Shown: in pieces, positions 10,801 to 23,897 of the stretch
How the letters are laid out: each line of letters begins with the position of its first letter
How positions within the stretch are numbered: the stretch's first letter is position 1
Assembly (NCBI GenBank): GCA_009746045.1
Contig: RPFO01001168.1
Span: 1-64,000, forward strand
Direction: 5' to 3'
Length of the DNA: 64,000 bases
Source of the DNA: Mesostigma viride
Lineage: Eukaryota; Streptophyta; Mesostigmatophyceae; Mesostigmatales; Mesostigmataceae
Notes under the pieces: model-generated
What the model saw: the letters and a program-made list of their open reading frames with translations, nothing else
The model's database searches: none
What the model was told of the DNA's origin: nothing
Made by a program: the position numbers and the translations under genes

Positions 10801-13800
10801 GACAAGGACAAGGACAAGGACAAGGACAAGGACAAGGACAAGGACAAGGACAAGGACAAGGACAAGGACAAGGACAAGGACAAGGACAAGGACAAGGACA
10901 AGGACAAGGACAAGGACAAGGACAAGGACAAGGACAAGGACAAGGACAAGGACAAGGACAAGGACAAGGACAAGGACAAGGACAAGGACAAGGACAAGGA
11001 CAAGGACAAGGACAAGGACAAGGACAAGGACAAGGACAAGGACAAGGACAAGGACAAGGACAAGGACAAGGACAAGGACAAGGACAAGGACAAGGACAAG
11101 GACAAGGACAAGGACAAGGACAAGGACAAGGACAAGGACAAGGACAAGGACAAGGACAAGGACAAGGACAAGGACAAGGACAAGGACAAGGACAAGGACA
11201 AGGACAAGGACAAGGACAAGGACAAGGACAAGGACAAGGACAAGGACAAGGACAAGGACAAGGACAAGGACAAGGACAAGGACAAGGACAAGGACAAGGA
11301 CAAGGACAAGGACAAGGACAAGGACAAGGACAAGGACAAGGACAAGGCTGGACAAGGACAAGGACAAGGACAAGGACAAGGACAAGGACAAGGACAAGGA
11401 CAAGGACAAGGACAAGGACAAGGACAAGGACAAGGACAAGGACAAGGACAAGGACAAGGACAAGGACAAGGACAAGGACAAGGACAAGGACAAGGACAAG
11501 GACAAGGACAAGGACAAGGACAAGGACAAGGACAAGGACAAGGACAAGGACAAGGACAAGGACAAGGACAAGGACAAGGACAAGGACAAGGACAAGGACA
11601 AGGACAAGGACAAGGACAAGGACAAGGACAAGGACAAGGACAAGGACAAGGACAAGGACAAGGACAAGGACAAGGACAAGGACAAGGACAAGGACAAGGA
11701 CAAGGACAAGGACAAGGACAAGGACAAGGACAAGGACAAGGACAAGGACAAGGACAAGGACAAGGACAAGGACAAGGACAAGGACAAGGACAAGGACAAG
11801 GACAAGGACAAGGACAAGGACAAGGACAAGGACAAGGACAAGGACAAGGACAAGGACAAGGACAAGGACAAGGACAAGGACAAGGACAAGGACAAGGACA
11901 AGGACAAGGACAAGGACAAGGACAAGGACAAGGACAAGGACAAGGACAAGGACAAGGACAAGGACAAGGACAAGGACAAGGACAAGGACAAGGACAAGGA
12001 CAAGGACAAGGACAAGGACAAGGACAAGGACAAGGACAAGGACAAGGACAAGGACAAGGACAAGGACAAGGACAAGGACAAGGACAAGGACAAGGACAAG
12101 GACAAGGACAAGGACAAGGACAAGGACAAGGACAAGGACAAGGACAAGGACAAGGACAAGGACAAGGACAAGGACAAGGACAAGGACAAGGACAAGGCTG
12201 GACAAGGACAAGGACAAGGACAAGGACAAGGACAAGGACAAGGACAAGGACAAGGACAAGGACAAGGACAAGGACAAGGACAAGGACAAGGACAAGGACA
12301 AGGACAAGGACAAGGACAAGGACAAGGACAAGGACAAGGACAAGGACAAGGACAAGGACAAGGACAAGGACAAGGACAAGGACAAGGACAAGGACAAGGA
12401 CAAGGACAAGGACAAGGACAAGGACAAGGACAAGGACAAGGACAAGGACAAGGACAAGGACAAGGACAAGGACAAGGACAAGGACAAGGACAAGGACAAG
12501 GACAAGGACAAGGACAAGGACAAGGACAAGGACAAGGACAAGGACAAGGACAAGGACAAGGACAAGGACAAGGACAAGGACAAGGACAAGGACAAGGACA
12601 AGGACAAGGACAAGGACAAGGACAAGGACAAGGACAAGGACAAGGACAAGGACAAGGACAAGGACAAGGACAAGGACAAGGACAAGGACAAGGACAAGGA
12701 CAAGGACAAGGACAAGGACAAGGACAAGGACAAGGACAAGGACAAGGACAAGGACAAGGACAAGGACAAGGACAAGGCTGGACAAGGACAAGGACAAGGA
12801 CAAGGACAAGGACAAGGACAAGGACAAGGACAAGGACAAGGACAAGGACAAGGACAAGGACAAGGACAAGGACAAGGACAAGGACAAGGACAAGGACAAG
12901 GACAAGGACAAGGACAAGGACAAGGACAAGGACAAGGACAAGGACAAGGACAAGGACAAGGACAAGGACAAGGACAAGGACAAGGACAAGGACAAGGACA
13001 AGGACAAGGACAAGGACAAGGACAAGGACAAGGACAAGGACAAGGACAAGGACAAGGACAAGGACAAGGACAAGGACAAGGACAAGGACAAGGACAAGGA
13101 CAAGGACAAGGACAAGGCTGGACAAGGACAAGGACAAGGACAAGGACAAGGACAAGGACAAGGACAAGGACAAGGACAAGGACAAGGACAAGGACAAGGA
13201 CAAGGACAAGGACAAGGACAAGGACAAGGACAAGGACAAGGACAAGGACAAGGACAAGGACAAGGACAAGGACAAGGACAAGGACAAGGACAAGGACAAG
13301 GACAAGGACAAGGACAAGGACAAGGACAAGGACAAGGACAAGGACAAGGACAAGGACAAGGACAAGGACAAGGACAAGGACAAGGACAAGGACAAGGACA
13401 AGGACAAGGACAAGGACAAGGACAAGGACAAGGACAAGGACAAGGACAAGGACAAGGACAAGGACAAGGACAAGGACAAGGACAAGGACAAGGACAAGGA
13501 CAAGGACAAGGACAAGGACAAGGACAAGGACAAGGACAAGGACAAGGACAAGGACAAGGACAAGGACAAGGACAAGGACAAGGACAAGGACAAGGACAAG
13601 GACAAGGACAAGGACAAGGACAAGGACAAGGACAAGGACAAGGACAAGGACAAGGACAAGGACAAGGACAAGGACAAGGACAAGGACAAGGACAAGGACA
13701 AGGACAAGGACAAGGACAAGGACAAGGCTGGACAAGGACAAGGACAAGGACAAGGACAAGGACAAGGACAAGGACAAGGACAAGGACAAGGACAAGGACA

Positions 13801-16504
13801 AGGACAAGGACAAGGACAAGGACAAGGACAAGGACAAGGACAAGGACAAGGACAAGGACAAGGACAAGGACAAGGACAAGGACAAGGACAAGGACAAGGA
13901 CAAGGACAAGGACAAGGACAAGGACAAGGACAAGGACAAGGACAAGGACAAGGACAAGGACAAGGACAAGGACAAGGACAAGGACAAGGACAAGGACAAG
14001 GACAAGGACAAGGACAAGGACAAGGACAAGGACAAGGACAAGGACAAGGACAAGGACAAGGACAAGGACAAGGACAAGGACAAGGACAAGGACAAGGACA
14101 AGGACAAGGACAAGGACAAGGACAAGGACAAGGACAAGGACAAGGACAAGGACAAGGACAAGGACAAGGACAAGGACAAGGACAAGGACAAGGACAAGGA
14201 CAAGGACAAGGACAAGGACAAGGACAAGGACAAGGACAAGGACAAGGACAAGGACAAGGACAAGGACAAGGACAAGGACAAGGACAAGGACAAGGACAAG
14301 GCTGGACAAGGACAAGGACAAGGACAAGGACAAGGACAAGGACAAGGACAAGGACAAGGACAAGGACAAGGACAAGGACAAGGACAAGGACAAGGACAAG
14401 GACAAGGACAAGGACAAGGACAAGGACAAGGACAAGGACAAGGACAAGGACAAGGACAAGGACAAGGACAAGGACAAGGACAAGGACAAGGACAAGGACA
14501 AGGACAAGGACAAGGACAAGGACAAGGACAAGGACAAGGACAAGGACAAGGACAAGGACAAGGACAAGGACAAGGACAAGGACAAGGACAAGGACAAGGA
14601 CAAGGACAAGGACAAGGACAAGGACAAGGACAAGGACAAGGACAAGGACAAGGACAAGGACAAGGACAAGGACAAGGACAAGGACAAGGACAAGGACAAG
14701 GACAAGGACAAGGACAAGGACAAGGACAAGGACAAGGACAAGGACAAGGACAAGGACAAGGACAAGGACAAGGACAAGGACAAGGACAAGGACAAGGACA
14801 AGGACAAGGACAAGGACAAGGACAAGGACAAGGACAAGGACAAGGACAAGGACAAGGACAAGGACAAGGACAAGGACAAGGACAAGGACAAGGACAAGGA
14901 CAAGGACAAGGACAAGGACAAGGACAAGGACAAGGACAAGGACAAGGACAAGGACAAGGACAAGGACAAGGACAAGGACAAGGACAAGGACAAGGACAAG
15001 GACAAGGACAAGGACAAGGACAAGGACAAGGACAAGGACAAGGACAAGGACAAGGACAAGGACAAGGACAAGGACAAGGACAAGGACAAGGACAAGGACA
15101 AGGACAAGGACAAGGACAAGGACAAGGACAAGGACAAGGACAAGGACAAGGACAAGGACAAGGCTGGACAAGGACAAGGACAAGGACAAGGCTGGACAAG
15201 GACAAGGACAAGGACAAGGACAAGGACAAGGACAAGGACAAGGACAAGGACAAGGACAAGGACAAGGACAAGGACAAGGACAAGGACAAGGACAAGGACA
15301 AGGACAAGGACAAGGACAAGGACAAGGACAAGGACAAGGACAAGGACAAGGACAAGGACAAGGACAAGGACAAGGACAAGGACAAGGACAAGGACAAGGA
15401 CAAGGACAAGGACAAGGACAAGGACAAGGACAAGGACAAGGACAAGGACAAGGACAAGGACAAGGACAAGGACAAGGACAAGGACAAGGACAAGGACAAG
15501 GACAAGGACAAGGACAAGGACAAGGACAAGGACAAGGACAAGTGCTGGACAAGGACAAGGACAAGGACAAGGACAAGGACAAGGACAAGGACAAGGACAA
15601 GGACAAGGACAAGGACAAGGACAAGGACAAGGACAAGGACAAGGACAAGGACAAGGACAAGGACAAGGACAAGGACAAGGACAAGGACAAGGACAAGGAC
15701 AAGGACAAGGACAAGGACAAGGACAAGGACAAGGACAAGGACAAGGACAAGGACAAGGACAAGGACAAGGACAAGGACAAGGACAAGGACAAGGACAAGG
15801 ACAAGGACAAGGACAAGGACAAGGACAAGGACAAGGACAAGGACAAGGACAAGGACAAGGACAAGGACAAGGACAAGGACAAGGACAAGGACAAGGACAA
15901 GGACAAGGACAAGGACAAGGACAAGGACAAGGACAAGGACAAGGACAAGGACAAGGACAAGGACAAGGACAAGGACAAGGACAAGGACAAGGACAAGGAC
16001 AAGGACAAGGACAAGGACAAGGACAAGGACAAGGACAAGGACAAGGACAAGGACAAGGACAAGGACAAGCTGGACAAGGACAAGGACAAGGACAAGGCTG
16101 GACAAGGACAAGGACAAGGACAAGGACAAGGACAAGGACAAGGACAAGGACAAGGACAAGGACAAGGACAAGGACAAGGACAAGGACAAGGACAAGGACA
16201 AGGACAAGGACAAGGACAAGGACAAGGACAAGGACAAGGACAAGGACAAGGACAAGGACAAGGACAAGGACAAGGACAAGGACAAGGACAAGGACAAGGA
16301 CAAGGACAAGGACAAGGACAAGGACAAGGACAAGGACAAGGACAAGGACAAGGACAAGGACAAGGACAAGGACAAGGACAAGGACAAGGACAAGGACAAG
16401 GACAAGGACAAGGACAAGGACAAGGACAAGGACAAGGACAAGGACAAGGACAAGGACAAGGAAAAGGAGAAGGACAAGGACAAGGACAAGGACAAGGACA
16501 AGGA
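7893..16504. repeat. 8.6-kb hexanucleotide satellite (CAAGGA)n
   Basis: More than 1,400 near-perfect copies of CAAGGA. It is broken at irregular intervals by 'ggctggacaagg' (about 10683, 11347, 12197, 12778, 13118, 13729, 14301, 15163, 15191, 16069, 16098) and 'gtgctggacaag' (9597, 15541). It has no stop in any of the six frames, giving artefactual ORFs of up to 3,033 codons (GQ, KD, TR on plus; SL, LV, PC on minus). Apart from C every sixth base, the plus strand is all purine. It lies in an inferred intron. Confidence 0.95.
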
Positions 16505-16542
16505 TGGCGCAAGAAAATCACATCCTTGTGCGTAACACCTAC

Positions 16543-16707
16543 CCGGACAGCTGGCAGTGTGTGGTGGGTTGCTTTTCCAGTTGCTGCCGTCGCGGCATCG
16601 GAACCCGATGACCCAGAAGCCGCCGATTTCCTCCGCTCCTTCGCCGCCTTTGCTGCATGAACGCCGCGCGCCTCTTGCCCCGACGATGGTGCGGGGGGAG
16701 GGGGCAT
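16543..16707 (-). CDS. First coding exon (E1) of the host gene
   Basis: 55 codons from the ATG at 16705-16707 to a donor CCGG|gtaggt, phase 0. The peptide is low-complexity and basic with an Ala/Lys/Arg stretch ('HAAKAAKERRKSAASGSSGS'). It is a plausible nuclear-targeting or disordered N-terminus. An upstream frame stays open (Pro/Arg-rich) but shows no better start. The link to E2 is inferred from splice signals and phase, not proved. Confidence 0.5.
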
Positions 16708-17116
16708 TTGCTTCCGACGGCGCGGAAGGGCCGGCGGCGGGAGGGGGCAACAACGGTGGCGGCGGAGAGCCCGGCGGTGGGGGCGCCGGCGGCGGGGGCG
16801 CCGGCGGAGGGGAACGCGGGTGGTTGTGCGTACAAGCACGCTGTGACACGCAGACGACAAAGAAGAAATCCGCCGAATATGTTAGCAAGCGGTGCGGTGC
16901 AGCACACACATCTGACTAAGCTATTAGGTCAACCCTTAAAACCGTGTCCAACTGCCCGCTATAAAAACCGGGCAATTGTCACTTTCCATGATAATGTCCA
17001 CAAACCAACCTAATAGTTAGTTATGGTCCATTATAGGACACAAGCACACACATATATTCACCACCTTGGGGGTCATGTCATTGGTCACATTGCAATGTCC
17101 TATGGGTGCCAAATAT

Positions 17117-17205
17117 AGCACCCCCTGACATAAAGGAAGCTAGTAAAGGGCTCATGAATATAGCACCCCCTGACATAAAGGAAGCTAGTAAAGGGCTCAT
17201 GAACA
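17117..17205. repeat. Two tandem copies of a 45-bp unit
   Basis: The unit containing 'tagcaccccctgacataaag' and 'gctagtaaagggctcatgaa' is repeated twice with no spacer. Confidence 0.85.
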
Positions 17206-17411
17206 CCAAGGTTGCATGTGGAGGAGCAGGGACCCAGCTGCAAGCTCTAACAATAAATGCCCACTACAAATAGCGGACAGTTTGGTTGGTGACACCTGCT
17301 AGCATTACAAAGCTCAATTCTCATCCCGTAGCAACAAAAATGTAATGTCCGCTGTAAATATCACTCAAAACGGCTAAAGGGTTAAAACGAAGTTGTAGTT
17401 GTTTTGCGGCA

Positions 17412-17530
17412 TCAAGTTTCAAAGTACGTACTGGGATACCCTTCGCCAGCCTGCTTGGCATCGAGTAGGATAAGATCTTGGAACCAGTAAGGGGGCTTCG
17501 CTTGTTGCGGCAGATGGTGCAATCCATTGT
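17412..17530 (-). other. Possible short exon
   Basis: After an acceptor-like 'gcgcag' at about 17535, one frame reads 'KPPYWFQDLILLDAKQAGEG' and a neighbouring frame starts MDCTICRNKR. Both end within 200 bp. The first looks like real protein by composition. No match recognised and no confirmed partner exon. Confidence 0.2.
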
Positions 17531-17539
17531 GATCTGCGC

Positions 17540-17880
17540 GCAAAACATACACAAACGAACAAGTTACCCTCATAGGTTGAGCAATCCAGAAAATCATGCC
17601 ATTACTGTAACAACATGGGCAAAGCATACACAAACGAACAACCATCATAGATTGAGCTAGCAATCCACAACATTATGCCATTTCTGTAACAACATGGGCA
17701 AAGCATACACAAACGAACAACCATCATAGATTGAGCTAGCAATCCACAACATCATGCCATTACTGTAACAACATGGGCAAAGCATACACAAACGAACAAC
17801 CATCATAGATAGAGCAATCCACAACATCATGCCATTAATGTAATAACATGGGCAAAACATACACAAACAAATAGCCATGA
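17540..17880. repeat. About five tandem copies of a ~79-bp unit
   Basis: Recurring 'acatgggcaaagcatacaca' and 'atccacaacatcatgccatt' with a few substitutions per copy. No coding signal is consistent across copies. Confidence 0.85.
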
Positions 17881-17915
17881 TAGGGCATTAAGAGAATAGC
17901 CATGATTGGGGCAAT

Positions 17916-18334
17916 ATCGGGGTTCTTTGAACGGAGTTTCTTCTATACGTGAATGCGGGAACAAGAGGCCGCTGGATGAGCGGCTTATAGGTCGCAGTGT
18001 TTACTCGTAGCTGTTTGGCTAGAGCTTTTGTGATTAGTAGATGCAATATAGTGCATGGTTGAAAAATGAATTAAATAAAATGTGCGTTCCGCGCTTGGGT
18101 TGATTATACCCGGGCGGAACGGGGCGTGAGGTGCAGTGCCCCTGAAAAGAACAACCTACGCATTATTTAATACTAGCCGTGCAGATTCGGGATATTCTAC
18201 CCCGGTCTGTACGGTTAGCGTCTTACTAGCATCCACTAAACATAAGGGTTTAATGACGTCAGTTAGCTAGGGATAAGGGAGGTTTTGCGACTAAAAGCCG
18301 CTCTGGCTGGTTTTGTCGGCCTCTTTCTTTGCTC
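17916..18334. repeat. Copy 1 of a ~420-bp duplicated segment
   Basis: Nearly identical to 27785-28207 from 'atcggggttctttgaacgg' to 'ctctttctttgctc'. The copies differ mainly by a one-base C-run change and by 'gttagcgtc' versus 'gttagtagcgtc'. The two copies lie on opposite sides of CopA-1. No coding sense seen. Confidence 0.9.
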
Positions 18335-18820
18335 GTTGTCGTTGCGGCGGCAGCCGCAGCTATGGGTGCTGCGGAGCAAAATCCCAAAAGCACTGGTTGC
18401 ACTGGCCACTTGGCCAGTGGTGAGACTTCCAGTTGTTAACCGGCCAGGCGTAGTTCCTCGCCCGGTTAACTAAAAGAAAAGAAAAAGATTACCTCCGGTC
18501 CGCACCTTTTCCCCAGCTTGGGGTCTTTGGTGGGCCGGATGCCGTGACAGGTGCTCAACTGTCGCTTGGTCGGCCCAGTGCGCGAGCTGGTGCTCCGTAC
18601 CTGGGGATGCTTGCACCCCGGGTTGGAGCCGGATGGCTGGCACTGGCGACCCGTGTCTCGGTCCGCGGCCTGCGGCTTTTTCTTCGGAAATTGCTGCTGG
18701 CCAGCAAACTTTGCAATTGCCTTCCGCCGAGGGGGGGGTGGTTGGGGCTGGGGACGGCGATGGGAAAAGCGTCTAAGCTAGAAATTTTTTCCCCGCGCAT
18801 AGAAACCTCGGGGGGGAATG

Positions 18821-19277
18821 AGTTAGATGAGATGCTTAGGCTGACACACGGATTTCCGGCCTGCGCGCCGCGTATTGCCTACCGCGGCTGAGCGGGACAC
18901 CTCAGTACAGTACGGCAGGGTGTACGGTACTGAGGTGTCATGTGGACCGATGTGCGGTTAGTGCCAGACTGTTCCTAGGCTCTAGCTCGACCCGCCAGGT
19001 CCGGTGTAGCCGGGCCTGACGGGCCGAGTCTTAGCTGGATGCTAGTGACGTGGTCGTATGGCATTGCAGTGTACACTTGTCCACTGGTCGTGTGCTGCAG
19101 GTAGCACCGCCATAGGCATATAGGCGTAGCACTGGGGAGTGCCACGGCACCCGAGTCTGCCCAGTTCCATTCTGAGCCCTCAGCTTTCATCGCTCTCTCT
19201 CATTGTATTATTGTAATACAATCATCATTCGCTCTCAGCTTTCGCAGTTGTTCGTCGTCCCTAGTCTCCATCCAACT
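18821..19277 (+). repeat. CopA-1 5' LTR
   Basis: 457 bp. It contains a 15-bp inverted repeat ('acacctcagtac…gtactgaggtgt') and GC-rich tracts. It ends CTCCATCCAACT directly before the primer-binding site. Confidence 0.95.
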
Positions 19278-19293
19278 TGGACTGAAAAGTTCG
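19278..19293 (+). other. CopA-1 primer-binding site
   Basis: 'tggactgaaaagttcg' directly follows the LTR. Its complement ends …TTTTCAGTCCA, the CCA expected at a tRNA 3' end. The tRNA is not identified. CopA-2 has the same sequence. Confidence 0.65.
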
Positions 19294-19324
19294 ATATTTT
19301 TTTTACAATCAAAAAAAAAAAGAT

Positions 19325-21300
19325 ATGGCTTCCAACAACGGCAACAACGGCAACAACAACAAGGGGAAGGCGCCTGCCAGGCGCACCTCACCCCGCCTTT
19401 CGCCGGAGGGCACGCCCTCCACCAACGATGCGAGGGTGACGCCCAACGTCACCTTCCGCACGGTGGTCGCTGACCAACCCAGGCGTCGGGGCCCGCAGGT
19501 GGGGCCCGGCGCCCGGGGATGGCGAGCGGTCGGCCGTTTGCCATGGCGGTTCGTCCGCCATGGCACCTGGGGGGCAGGTCCCCCGGGCACGCAACCCCCG
19601 TCGCAGGTGACGGGGGTCGTGAGCGGAGTGATTCCTCCGAGGAGGATGGCGAGGTGCAGCCTGCGAGGCCTCGGCCTTCGCTTGAGCTTTCGTCGCAGAC
19701 ACCTGCGACGTCTGGCAACCTTTCCGTGGGCCGACAGATGGCCACCATGGACATTGACCGGTATGGGGAACATGTTCCGCCCCCGGTCGCGTTCGGGCGC
19801 CCCCCCCATTTTCTCCCCCTTGGGGAGGACGACATCCCGCGTTCATTTCGGTGAACGGCCGGATCTTACGTCAACGTTTTCAGATGCTTCCAGATGAGGA
19901 GATGCACGCGATAGAGGTTCATCGGGTGCAAACGCTGATCGAGGGGCGGCTGAGGATGCAGTTCTCCTGGTTCAGGTGGCAGTTTGGCTGTACTGTTTCG
20001 CCAATCGGCCGAGGCACAATCCCGGCACTGTTGATCAGTGGGCGTCCAGGCAGCGCCAGAGAGAGGCGCTGCGCGTGGTCGCCCGACAGGAGATCCGCTG
20101 ACTCCGTTGGGCCGTGGCCCCAAGTCACGCCAGTTGGCTGGGGCCCGGATAGGCGTGAGGCGGCTGCGATGCCGCCTGCGACGGAGCGCGGGGCGGCAGA
20201 CGCCCCCAACACGCCCATGGGTGGTGAAGCCACCCAGGACCCTCTGGCAGGTCAGAGGGTCCAACCTCAGCCGCAGGCTCCCCCGCCCAGCGTGGGGGGC
20301 CAGGTGGCTGAGGAGGCCACCGGGGTCGCAGGGACCCCGGCGGCGACACAAGCGCCCGGGGTCGCAGGGACCCCGGCAGCGACGCCGGCGCCTCCGGCGC
20401 TGGCGGGGGATGCAGCCCCCATGGAGGGTGTCACGGGCACCTCCAGCGGCTCTGGGGGGCAGGCCCCCTCTAGCCGCACAAGGACAAGTCCCTGGCAGGG
20501 CCGGAGGGGCCTCAGGGTCCCACCGCAGCTGGGCAGCAACCAGCACTGCTGGAGGGCGACCTGGAAGGTCGGGACTTCATCACCCTGGGTGATGAGGCCG
20601 TGTGGCGTGCCATACAGACAGCCACAGCCTCCTTCCGTGGGCTGGCCGACAGGAGCCAGCAGATGCACGTCGCGGAGGCGGGCAGCCTGGTGTGTGCAAT
20701 CATCACGCACATCCTGGGCCTGCCCAACCTCCAAGAGGGCACACGCAGGGTGTGCGACGACCTGCTGCCTGCCCTGCAGGCTCTCCTCTCAGGGAGGAGG
20801 GTGCAGGGCAGCAGGGTGCGTCTGGTGCGTCTGGAGCTCCTGCACAACGCCATCCTGAAGGGGCGGGTAGGTGGCTGCCTACCTGGCTGCATCATGATCT
20901 TACTAACCCTACTGACGATGAAGTGTCCCTCTCTCCCACCTTCCATGATTGGGAGGAGGCCCGCAGCAGGAGGCGGGAAGTGACACACACTCACACCCCC
21001 ACCAGCCCACCCCTATGTTGTCTAACCCTCCTACACAGCCCATGTTTGCCCATCCTGCTCAGCTCACTCAAGTAGCACTTCCCTCTCAGCAGGTCTCTCC
21101 TGTGAATGCTGCAGCAGCAACACCATCTTCTCCCTCTCCCCCTGCATCCCCCTCTAGGTTGCCCACTTACAATGAAAACCGTCCTGTGGATAGGATTAAT
21201 GTCAGGGGGCTGCCTGAGGGGTATACTAGGGAGCAGGGGAATCATGCACTTCTCTCTCTGCAGCTGGCTAGGGAGGAACTGAATGTCAAGAATTGGTTTG
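19325..21300 (+). pseudogene. CopA-1 gag, N-terminal part, frameshifted
   Basis: The start is at the ATG at 19325 (MASNNGNNGN, after an A-rich leader). Comparison with CopA-2 and the continuity of shared peptides show the frame changing near 19520, 19848, 19965, 20480 and 20870. Recognisable pieces are 'GRQMATMDIDRYGEHV', 'PDEEMHAIEVHRVQTLIEGR', a Pro/Ala/Thr-rich linker with 'GVAGTPAAT' repeats, and 'LGLPNLQEGTRRVCDDLLPA'. No zinc knuckle occurs in this part. Confidence 0.75.
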
Positions 21301-21982
21301 GATCTCTCATGCAGGGGGATTTTACCATCAGTCCTCTTCTCAGATTCAGAATCTCATTCTTGTCTTCCAGCGTAGGTATCCCAAGTGGCAGGACACGCAG
21401 GCTAGGGCAGTTTGGGAGGCTTTCATGAAGGAGCTAACTGACCTCCTCTCCACCCCCTCATCTGTGGACATCTATGGGGCATTCAGGTGGGTAGAGGAAT
21501 ACAGGGTCACATCAGTGGACTATGTGGCTGAGACAAAGAAATATGAGCTAGCCATCAAAGCACGTCCTGATGTCCAGCAGCTAGATCACAAGTTCTTGCT
21601 GCGTTCCTTCCTTGAGAAACTCAAACTTGACAAAAACACCTACGCTATGCTTGCAACAGGAATGGCAAAGTACTGGGAGGACATGAAGGAGGCATTGGAT
21701 TATATCAAGCTGGCCTTGGCTCCCCTTAGCCAGGGGGCCATGGGCACCTCTGTAAAGAGGGTCAGGGGGGAAGAGAGGGAGGAGGAGGATAGGGAGAGGG
21801 AAGACAGGAGCAAGAGACCTGTCACTATGGCAGAAGTCAAGTCCCTGCTGGGACAAATGTTTAAGGGCAAGGGCAAGGGCAAGGGCAAGGGCAAGGGCAA
21901 GGGCAGGGGCTGGGGCAAGGGCAAGGGTAAGGGGCAGTCTCCCTCCAAGGGGGGCAGCTCCAGCAACAACAACAACAACAGT

Positions 21983-22021
<39 letters not shown>

Positions 22022-23897
22022 AACAACAACAACAACAAGAAGCAGGACAAGGAGGACAAGTCTTCTCAGCGGTGCACCCGCTGTGGCATGAAGTACCACC
22101 TGCGGCCCACCTGCCGCAAGAACGTGGACGAGCTGGGGCATTTGGACGTCCTGTGCCACAAGTGCCACGGGCCGCCCCACGGTGACCCCAAGGACTGCAA
22201 GCGGCCTCCTTACGGCAAGAAGTGTGAGTCTCCCTCTCATGCTGGCTTGAGTGTGCCTGCTTCACCTTCTTCTTCTGCATGCCCCACTGTCAGAGCAGTG
22301 AGCAGTTCTGGAAAGGTGCTACAGCTGGTTTCAGAAGATTATGTCTCTAAACCAACCTTCACATCTATGGTTCCCAAGGTGTGCAGAGTGTCCCCAGCAG
22401 AGGATGCTCAGATCAGTTTTCAGGAGCTTGCTTTGCAGTTGCATTTCCTTTATGGGCATGAAGTGAGTGCAGAGGTGGTGGCAGCAGCAATAGGGGGGGC
22501 AGCACTCAGACGTGCATGCCAGGTGGTCAGATCCCACTGCCAGCATTGTCAGTTCAATGCACCCAAACCCCCTAAGTGGCATGTAGCTACCCCACCTAAG
22601 AGCAAGGGCAGGGTGGTAGGAGATGTCTTTCATATCAAAGGACAATCTTACTTGGCACTTAAAGATGCATGGTCAAGGTACACAACCATTGAACCATTAC
22701 CTGGAATGGACAAGACACAGTTGCTCAGGGCTCTCTTGATTGCTCAGGCCAGGTACTACCCTGTGGAGGCATTGTTACTGGATCAGCAGTTCACATGTCT
22801 TGCCAATGAACCAGGGTGTGAGGCTATTGATCTGGCTGGGCTAGAAGATCATGAGAGGCAAGGCATTATTGAAAGGGCCATCAGGTCCATTAAAACCCTT
22901 GTAGCCAAAGAAGATGGCAATCTGCTGGCTGACAGTGGGTCCTATGCTGACAGAGCTCTGTGGTCCACCAGGTTGTGCCAAGTCCTCAACAGGAGGCCAC
23001 TCATGAAAACCCCACAAGGGGTGGTCATTACACCAGATGGATTGCATGCAGGCATTTATCCACCTGAGGTACTAGCCCTCTACAACGCACAGCGAGCACA
23101 GACAGCTAGCAGGTTAGCTGTCAAGGATGCAAAGCATCCACGTCCCACCTTCAGAGAAGGGGATCAGGTCCTATTCTACAAGGAGTCGGGACTAGGCAAG
23201 GTGGGTACCTGGCATGGGCCAGCCACCATCCTAAAGTTTAACACCACTGGCAGGACAGTGTTAGTTAAACACAATGACACGGGAAAAATTCACAGGTGTT
23301 CACCTCACAGGATGAAATTGTATTTTCCAACTGTGTCAGACGTGGCAGAGGAGGAAGAGCTGTTGGCCGACAGCCCTGTACAGTTGCCTGGCATCCCAGC
23401 GTTGCCCAGTGAGTGGTTGTTTGGAACACCCACTGGTGAGTGTGAGAGCCACACCCACTGTGACACCCAGGTCACCCTTGATGATTGCAGGCAGTCACTG
23501 CAGGATTGGCCCCCTGCAGCAGAGGGTCACATTGGCAAAACAGGTGATCAGCAACCTATCACCTCTACAAGTGTGAACATAGCTCAGCCACTAGCTGCAC
23601 CTTCCAAACGCAGCCTAGCAGACGCTGTTCGCATTTTACAAGCAGCTCATAGAGCCAAAGCTCAAACTGCTGCAGGATCAGCTAAGGTGGGGAAGGTTGG
23701 GCAGAATGACAATAGCCCATTTATGGTTGCAGTGGACACACAAGCCCAGGTCAGCATTATCAGTGCCCTGGCTGTGCCCCATTTGCCTTTGGAACCTTCA
23801 CCCTGGCACCATGTGGCTGATTTCTCAGGGCAGTCATCCCTCAAGGTATTAGGTCAGGTCATGTTGACTATACTCGGTATCCCCACTCCTTTTCAGG
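21300..23897 (+). CDS. CopA-1 gag C-terminus, integrase and protease
   Basis: Open for about 866 codons in one frame. In order: capsid-like helical part; Gly-Lys repeats (GGGCAA, about 21865-21930); poly-Asn (AAC repeat, about 21964-22037); Cys/His zinc-binding segment CX2CGMKYHLRPTC…CHKCHGPPHGDPKDC; integrase HHCC (LHFLYGHE … HCQHC); integrase core with D (GDVFHIKG), D (LLLDQQF) and E (GIIERA); integrase C-terminal part; then a retropepsin-like domain with 'VAVDTQAQVSIIS'. The usual DTG reads DTQ. The frame ends by a one-base deletion at about 23897 (gattgg, where CopA-2 has gtattgg), just before the conserved LLGDPFL loop. Confidence 0.85.

Larger units (their letters stand above)
6868..16542 (-). 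other. Giant intron 1 (9.7 kb) of the host gene
   Basis: Donor CCGG|gtaggt at 16542 and acceptor TGCATGTGATCAG at 6868 join two open frames in phase 0 (…LPAVR + GRPSRQR…). The intron consists almost wholly of a 46-bp palindrome array (6915-7880) and an 8.6-kb CAAGGA array. The last unit fragment, 'ggcgcaagaaaatcacatcc', at about 16506-16525 shows that the hexanucleotide grew inside the 46-bp array. Confidence 0.6.
16708..18820. other. Non-coding stretch between the host gene and CopA-1
   Basis: No confident gene. It contains two tandem repeats, a segment duplicated near 27785, and a GC-rich part (18285-18800) with short inverted repeats such as 'ttaaccggcc' and 'gcccggttaac'. Upstream of E1 (16750-16830) is a GGC-rich stretch that may hold the host-gene promoter. 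Confidence 0.4.

Noticed and set aside
7808-16909. ORFs of up to 3,033 codons over the hexanucleotide array on both strands
   Set aside because: They are dipeptide repeats (GQ, KD, TR, SL, LV, PC) in all six frames, caused by a stop-free hexanucleotide. No frame is favoured.
18819-19277. LTR starting with the TG at 18819
   Set aside because: The TG belongs to the target duplication gaatg; the 3' LTR has GG at that position.
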